Below are positions 59,494-64,000 of a stretch of 64,000 nucleotides of DNA, one piece after another. The notes under the pieces are model-generated. The model saw only the letters and a list, made by a program, of their open reading frames with translations. It was not told the DNA's origin and did no database searches. Position numbers and translations under genes: made by a program. The first letter of the stretch is position 1. Every line of letters starts with the position of its first letter. This DNA comes from Streptomyces sp. NBC_00091 (GTDB lineage Bacteria; Actinomycetota; Actinomycetes; Streptomycetales; Streptomycetaceae): assembly GCF_026343185.1 (NCBI RefSeq), contig NZ_JAPEMA010000001.1, forward strand, positions 1,860,001 to 1,924,000, in the 5' to 3' direction.

Positions 59494-60588
59494 TCAGGCC
59501 AGGACGACGTCGATGCCCTTCTCCCGGAGGAAGGAGAGCAGCTCGGGGAAGGCGTCGGGACGGGAGGTGAGCGGCTGTACCCCCAGGCAGCGACGGGCCA
59601 CCTCGTGGTCGTGCCAGACGAGGGTGAACGGCCATCTCGCTCCGAAGCCTCCGCCCAGGGCGTCCGAGAAGCCGTTGTGGCAGCGCCCGAAGTACCCGCC
59701 CGGCCCGTTGACCGCCTCGCCGACGGCGCAGAAGAAGCCCTCGGCGTCGGTGATGTGCCGCCCGTCGAGGTGGTACGTGCCGCCGGCCGGCCGGTCCGGG
59801 CCCGTCCGGTGGGACAGGGCGGGGTCCAGCCAGCAGGACCGGCCGACACGGTCGAAGCGCGCCCACAGGTTGGGGACGGCCGGACGGCCGTCGCTCCACA
59901 GCGCCCAGATGTCGGCGACGACGGGTGGCTGGGGATCCATGTGGACAGTCAGGTCGTACAGGCCCGGCCCGCGCGTGGAGGGCTGCCAGTCGACGATGTG
60001 CGGGTAGCCGGCCGGGGCGAGGACCGCGCCCCCGGAGTCCAGGGCGTCGAGGTGCCGGTAGCCGAGCGGCCGTTCGTCCCTGCCCTCCAGCACCTCGCGC
60101 AGCGGCCCGTGCAGGGAGCATCCGAGGAGTCGTACGGAGTGCGGCGGGGGCTCCTCGGGTGGGGACACCTCGGCGAGGTCCCGGAAGCGGCCCAGGAGTC
60201 CGTCCTCGGCGTCCGAGAGCCTGAAGCCCACCGCCAGGGGCCTGCCGGGATGGGGAGGCTGCTGGTCGCTGCGTACGGCCTCGACGGTGACGTCCAGCCG
60301 CGACGCGTCGCGGGCGCAGGTCCGGGTGGCGAGGACGCGGGCGTCCTCCAGGTACCACTCCCACCTCCCCATGGGTTCGCCTTGCTCGTCGAGCGGTGTC
60401 AGTACGAGGAATCCCAGTGCGGCCTGGAGCTCCGCCTCCAAGGTGCAGCCGAGCAGCTCGTAGCGCCGCCGCACGGGCGCGGGCGGTTCGGCGAAGAGGT
60501 CCACCGCCTCCTCGCACCGTGCCCACAGCTGTTCCCCGGACTGGCCCTCGCTCTCGCCCCACAGGGTGAAGGCCGTGGAGGCCGTCAC
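59494..60588 (-). CDS. Barstar-domain protein
   Basis: A 364-aa protein with GTG start at 60588, overlapping the yccF stop by the GTGA four-base overlap (translation coupled). The C-terminal ~100 residues (GTYHLDGRHITDAEGFFCAV, GEAVNGPGGYFG, then GGFGARWPFTLVWHD) are the barstar (ribonuclease inhibitor) fold. Before it are two related-looking stretches, YELLGCTLEAELQAALGFLV and VRLLGCSLHGPLREVLEG, perhaps duplicated beta domains of unknown type. Barstar proteins bind and block secreted guanyl-specific RNases; no RNase gene of that kind is next to it. Cytosolic: no signal peptide. Confidence 0.8.
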   Translation of the reverse strand: MTASTAFTLWGESEGQSGEQLWARCEEAVDLFAEPPAPVRRRYELLGCTLEAELQAALGFLVLTPLDEQGEPMGRWEWYLEDARVLATRTCARDASRLDVTVEAVRSDQQPPHPGRPLAVGFRLSDAEDGLLGRFRDLAEVSPPEEPPPHSVRLLGCSLHGPLREVLEGRDERPLGYRHLDALDSGGAVLAPAGYPHIVDWQPSTRGPGLYDLTVHMDPQPPVVADIWALWSDGRPAVPNLWARFDRVGRSCWLDPALSHRTGPDRPAGGTYHLDGRHITDAEGFFCAVGEAVNGPGGYFGRCHNGFSDALGGGFGARWPFTLVWHDHEVARRCLGVQPLTSRPDAFPELLSFLREKGIDVVLA

Positions 60589-60977
60589 CGGGAGGCGAAG
60601 GGGGCGTCTGTAGGGACGATTTCGCGGCCCAGGGGGAGCAGGGAGAGGGGGACCATCTTGAAGTTGGCGATGCCGAAGGGGATGCCGATGATCGTGACGC
60701 AGAGCGCGATGCCGGTGACGATGTGGCCGATGGCCAGCCACCAGCCGGCCAGGATCAGCCACAGGACGTTGCCGACGCAGGACGGTGCGCCCGCGTCGTG
60801 GCGTTCGACCGTGGTGTAGCCGAAGGGCCAGAGGGCGTAGACGGCGATGCGGAAGGCCGCGATGCCGAAGGGGATGCCGATGATCGTGACGCAGAGGATC
60901 AGGCCGGCCAGGCAGTAGCCGAGGAACAGCCAGATCCCGCTGAGTACGAGCCATATGAGGTTCAGGATGGTCTTCAC
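60585..60977 (-). CDS. YccF family membrane protein
   Basis: A 130-aa membrane protein of the YccF (DUF307) family, with two copies of the domain: [15 protein letters not shown] at 29-43 and [15 protein letters not shown] at 93-107, each with hydrophobic flanks and the WPFGYTT/LPLGREI ends. About four TM segments. GTG start sharing GTGA with the htpX stop; its own stop overlaps the barstar start. Function is unknown; the repeated Ile-Gly-Ile-Pro-Phe-Gly-Ile unit is the family signature. Confidence 0.85.
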   Translation of the reverse strand: MKTILNLIWLVLSGIWLFLGYCLAGLILCVTIIGIPFGIAAFRIAVYALWPFGYTTVERHDAGAPSCVGNVLWLILAGWWLAIGHIVTGIALCVTIIGIPFGIANFKMVPLSLLPLGREIVPTDAPFASR

Positions 60978-61837
60978 TGACTTCGGCCTGCCATCTGTTC
61001 GAGCCGGGCGATGCGCTCGGCCATCGGGGGGTGCGTCGAGAACATCTTGGAGAGTCCCTGGCCGGGCCTGAAGGGGTTGGCGATCATCATGTGGCTCGCG
61101 GTCTCCAGGCGGGGCTCGGGGGGCAGCGGGAGCTGCTTGGTGCCGGCGTCGAGCTTGCGCAGGGCGCTGGCCAGGGCGAGCGGGTCGCCGGTGAGCTGGG
61201 CTCCGGAGGCGTCGGCCTCGTACTCGCGCGAGCGGCTGATGGCGAGCTGGATCACGGAGGCGGCCAGCGGGCCGAGGATCATGATGAGCAGCATCCCGAA
61301 GAGGCCGGGGCCCTCGTCGTCGTTGGAGCGGCCGACCGGGATCAGCCAGGCGAAGTTCACCAGGAACATGATCACGGAGGCGAGGGCTCCGGCGACCGAC
61401 GAGATGAGGATGTCGCGGTTGTAGACGTGGCTCAGCTCGTGTCCGATGACCCCGCGCAGTTCGCGCTCGTCGAGTATGCGCAGGATGCCCTCGGTGCAGC
61501 AGACGGCGGCGTTGCGCGGGTTGCGGCCGGTGGCGAAGGCGTTGGGGGCCTCGGTCGGGGAGATGTAGAGCCGGGGCATGGGCTGGCGCGCGGACGTGGA
61601 GAGCTCGCGCACCATGCGGTAGAGCTGGGGGGCCTCGAACTCGCTGACGGGGCGGGCGCGCATCGCGCGTAGAGCCAGCTTGTCGCTGTTCCAGTACGCG
61701 TAGGCGTTGGTGCCGAGAGCGACCAGGACGGCGACGATCAGGCCGGTCCGCCCGAAGAGGCTTCCGATGACGATGATGAGTGCGGACAGCCCGCCGAGGA
61801 GTACGGCGGTCTTCAGCCCGTTGTGCCGGCGGTGCAC
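60974..61837 (-). CDS. htpX: Zinc metalloprotease HtpX
   Basis: HtpX (287 aa), an M48 membrane protease that degrades damaged membrane proteins. Two N-terminal TM helices ([20 protein letters not shown] and [20 protein letters not shown]), zinc motif HELSH at 133-137, further TM helices at about 148-170 and 180-202, and third ligand region [12 protein letters not shown] (E205). GTG start with GGAGGG eight bases upstream. First gene of an htpX-yccF-barstar unit; 212 bases separate it from nuoN. Confidence 0.93.
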   Translation of the reverse strand: MHRRHNGLKTAVLLGGLSALIIVIGSLFGRTGLIVAVLVALGTNAYAYWNSDKLALRAMRARPVSEFEAPQLYRMVRELSTSARQPMPRLYISPTEAPNAFATGRNPRNAAVCCTEGILRILDERELRGVIGHELSHVYNRDILISSVAGALASVIMFLVNFAWLIPVGRSNDDEGPGLFGMLLIMILGPLAASVIQLAISRSREYEADASGAQLTGDPLALASALRKLDAGTKQLPLPPEPRLETASHMMIANPFRPGQGLSKMFSTHPPMAERIARLEQMAGRSQ

Positions 61838-62049
61838 GGTACGCCCTCCAAGTGGTGCGGCAGGGGAGCCCCGTCGTGGATCTGAGGGTCTTCGGTCCAG
61901 TGGACCCTCCCTTCCTGGTCAACGCGAGGTGGGGGCGTCTGGTTCCCAGGGCACGGCGGGGCCGCTGCCCCTGTGGCACGGGCCGGGGGGCAGCGGCGGG
62001 CGTTACTCCGTACGGGTGAGCGGCGTACGCGGGGACGCGGCCGGGCGGG

Positions 62050-63582
62050 CTACAGCGGGAAGAGGGTGCCCGAGGCGAAGCGCAGGACCAGCTGCGGGGC
62101 GCCCGAGAGGACCAGGGCGGTCACGGCGGTGAGGGCGATCGCGGCCGCGACGGGCCAGGGGGCCTTCGTGGGGGCGGGTACGTCCTGGGGGGATTCCGGG
62201 GTGCGGAACAGGAGCGCGGTCCAGCGCAGGTAGTAGTAGAGGGCGACGACGACGTTGACCGCCATGACCACGGCCAGCCAGCCCAGGCCCGCGTCGACGG
62301 CCGACCGGAAGACGGCGACCTTGGCGAAGAGGCCGATGATGCCCGGCGGCAGCCCCGCCAGGCAGAGCAGGAAGAAGGCCATCGAGAGGGCGGCGGCGGG
62401 GCGCTGCGCGTACAGGCCGCGGTAGTCGCTGATCCGGTGCAGCGGCTTCGTACGGGCCACCAGGGCGGCCACGGCGAAGGCGCCGAGGTTCACGGCGGCG
62501 TACATGAGCGCGTAGGCGACGGTGGTGCCGATCTGGTCGCGGTCGGAGTACGCGGCCGCGGCGATCGGGACCAGCAGGTAGCCGGCCTGGCCCACGGAGG
62601 ACCAGGCGAGCAGCCGTACGGCGCTGTTGGCGCGGTCGGCGGACTGGCGCAGGGCGGCGGCGTTGCCGAGCGTCATGGTGAGCGCGGCGAGCACGGCCAG
62701 GGCCGGGCCCCAGATGTCGGAGTAGGCGGGGAAGGCGATCACCGTGACGAGGATGAGGCCGGTGAAGCCGACGGCCTTGCCGATCACCGAGAGGTATCCG
62801 GCGACGGGCAGCGGGGCGCCCACGTAGGTGTCGGGGACCCAGAAGTGGAAGGGGACGGCGGCGGTCTTGAAGGCGAAGCCGACGAGGGTGAGCGCGACGC
62901 CCGCCATGGCGAGGGTGTCGAGCTGTCCGGGTACCTCTTCGAGCCGGCCGGCGACCTGGGTGAGGTGCAGGGAGCCGGTGGCGGCGTAGACGAGGCTGAC
63001 GCCCATCAGGGAGACGGCGGTGGCGGCGACCGAGGAAAGGAAGAACTTGAGGGCGGCCTCGGAGGAGAGCCGGTCGCCGCGGCGCATGCCGACGAGGGCG
63101 AAGGCTGGCAGCGAGGCCACTTCCAGGGCGACGATCAGGGTGGCGAGGTCGCGGGAGGCGGGCAGCAGGGCGGCGCCGGCGGCGGAGGAGAGCAGCAGGA
63201 ACCAGTACTCGCCGGCCGGTGTGCGCGCGTCGCGGACGACGGTGACCGACATCAGGGCGGTGACCAGGGCTCCGGCCAGCACCAGGAACTGCACGACGAG
63301 CGTGAAGTGGTCGGCGGTGTAGCTGCACGCGGCGGGGTCGGTGGTGAGGCAGAAGGTGGTGCGGTCGCCGGCGCGCAGCGGCAGCAGGGTGGCGGTCGCG
63401 GCGGCCAGGCCGGCCACCGAGATCCATCCGAGGAGCGGCTTGCGGCCCTCCGGTACGAAGAGGTCGGCGACCAGGACGAACAGGGCGACGGCGGCGGTGA
63501 TGACCACGGGCGCGATCGCGAGCCAGTCGACGGACTGGACGAGGCTGGGGGTGTCGGCGGCGAGGACCGTCATGGCCGTCAT
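62050..63582 (-). CDS. nuoN: NADH-quinone oxidoreductase subunit N
   Basis: NuoN (510 aa) is one of the proton-pumping antiporter-like subunits of complex I. Around 14 hydrophobic helices; conserved charged residues inside them include the E of LATLIVALEVASLPAFALVG and the K of FKTAAVPFHFWVPDTYVGAP; SYLSVIGKAV-type residues follow. The ATG at 63582 overlaps the nuoM stop (ATGA). The frame goes on to 63648 but has no ribosome site there. The shorter length than many NuoN may mark the second, partial nuo cluster that Streptomyces can have. Confidence 0.92.
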   Translation of the reverse strand: MTAMTVLAADTPSLVQSVDWLAIAPVVITAAVALFVLVADLFVPEGRKPLLGWISVAGLAAATATLLPLRAGDRTTFCLTTDPAACSYTADHFTLVVQFLVLAGALVTALMSVTVVRDARTPAGEYWFLLLSSAAGAALLPASRDLATLIVALEVASLPAFALVGMRRGDRLSSEAALKFFLSSVAATAVSLMGVSLVYAATGSLHLTQVAGRLEEVPGQLDTLAMAGVALTLVGFAFKTAAVPFHFWVPDTYVGAPLPVAGYLSVIGKAVGFTGLILVTVIAFPAYSDIWGPALAVLAALTMTLGNAAALRQSADRANSAVRLLAWSSVGQAGYLLVPIAAAAYSDRDQIGTTVAYALMYAAVNLGAFAVAALVARTKPLHRISDYRGLYAQRPAAALSMAFFLLCLAGLPPGIIGLFAKVAVFRSAVDAGLGWLAVVMAVNVVVALYYYLRWTALLFRTPESPQDVPAPTKAPWPVAAAIALTAVTALVLSGAPQLVLRFASGTLFPL

Positions 63583-64000
63583 GCGTTGCCTCCTGCGAGG
63601 AGCTTCTGTACGGCCGGGTCGGTGAGGCCGAGGAGGACCGCGGGCCACAGGCCGGCGAGGACGGTGAGGGCGACGAGGGGGGTCCAGGCGGCGAACTCGT
63701 AGCGCTGGACGTCCGCGAGGGTGATCTCGGGGCCTGCCTTCGGGTCGCCCATGCAGACGCGCCGTACGACGATCAGCAGGTAGGCGGCGGTGAGCAGGGT
63801 GCCGAACGCGCCGACGGCCATGTAGGTGAGGAAGGCCGGGCGGGAGAGGCCCTCGGCCGGGTCGAACGCGCCGAACAGGGCCAGCATCTCGCCCCAGAAG
63901 CCGGCCAGGCCGGGCAGGCCGAGGGAGGCGACGGCGGCGAAGGCGAGGAGCGCGCCGAGGCGGGGGGCGCGGCCGTAGAGGGCGGCGCCGGTGGCTCCGG
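63579..64000 (-). CDS. nuoM: NADH-quinone oxidoreductase subunit M, C-terminal part (cut by window edge)
   Basis: The last 139 codons of NuoM, a proton-translocating subunit. The visible frame starts GATGAALYGRAPRLGALLAF, contains the NuoM hallmark SLGLPGLAGFWGEML and ends DPAVQKLLAGGNA with TGA overlapping nuoN by four bases. The N-terminal ~370 residues lie beyond base 64000. Confidence 0.93.
   Translation of the reverse strand, partial: GATGAALYGRAPRLGALLAFAAVASLGLPGLAGFWGEMLALFGAFDPAEGLSRPAFLTYMAVGAFGTLLTAAYLLIVVRRVCMGDPKAGPEITLADVQRYEFAAWTPLVALTVLAGLWPAVLLGLTDPAVQKLLAGGNA

Overview
The window is chromosomal DNA of a high-GC actinomycete, almost certainly a Streptomyces. Third codon positions are nearly all G or C, GTG starts are common (TTG occurs too), and RpoA (340 aa), EF-Tu (397 aa), RpoC (1299 aa), MurB (351 aa) and the acid-extended NusG have the lengths and sequences I associate with Streptomyces. 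The first two thirds is the translation and transcription core, nearly all on the minus strand; the last third is a mixed housekeeping and accessory region ending in NADH dehydrogenase genes. No prophage, insertion sequence, transposase, CRISPR array or biosynthetic cluster was seen.

Layout, low to high coordinate. 1-4757: end of the rpsI-rplM operon, then a GT87 mannosyltransferase-like gene, an ABC-F ATPase and truA. 4857-20956: the joined alpha, spc and S10 clusters, transcribed leftwards from rpsJ (S10 genes rpsJ to rpsQ, spc genes rplN to map, alpha genes infA to rplQ). 20957-21798: an 842-base S10 leader and promoter region plus the tuf terminator. 21799-26162: str operon (rpsL, rpsG, fusA, tuf). 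26565-29042: one plus-strand membrane protein gene (YfhO type) convergent with rpoC. 29135-38199: rplJ, rplL, rpoB, rpoC. 38479-39393: a lipoprotein gene. 39608-42497: tRNA-Trp, secE, nusG, rplK, rplA. 42690-45201: plus-strand aminotransferase and adenosine deaminase. 45219-49317: a small unknown gene, murB, an ABM-like protein, a DHA2 exporter and its TetR regulator. 49452-50445: a large gene-free inverted repeat. 50529-52076: a two-gene MaoC dehydratase unit, rpmG, tRNA-Met and tRNA-Thr, an arrangement shared with mycobacteria (hadABC/rpmG2). 52395-59284: amidohydrolase, NAD(P)-binding protein, DUF3574 protein, an unknown gene, tRNA-Tyr, yajQ, a SulP transporter and an APC permease. 59270-61837: a coupled htpX-yccF-barstar unit. 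62050-64000: nuoN and the end of nuoM.

The ribosomal, elongation factor, RNA polymerase and Sec genes form the growth-rate-controlled core. I could read sigma-70-type promoters for rpsL, rpsJ and rplJ, a weaker candidate for rpoB, an L10 leader ending in an attenuator-like terminator, and a 25-base hairpin element shared by the rpsJ and rpsL leaders. The exporter and TetR genes carry the same GTTAGT-N8-ACTAAC operator in front of each, so they form a self-contained regulated resistance or efflux unit.

The most unusual items are the roughly 1 kb palindromic repeat element at 49452-50445, the shared rpsJ/rpsL leader hairpin, the cytosine-deaminase-like protein that seems to lack metal ligands, and the barstar-domain gene translationally coupled to yccF and htpX. 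All calls were made by eye, without database searches.
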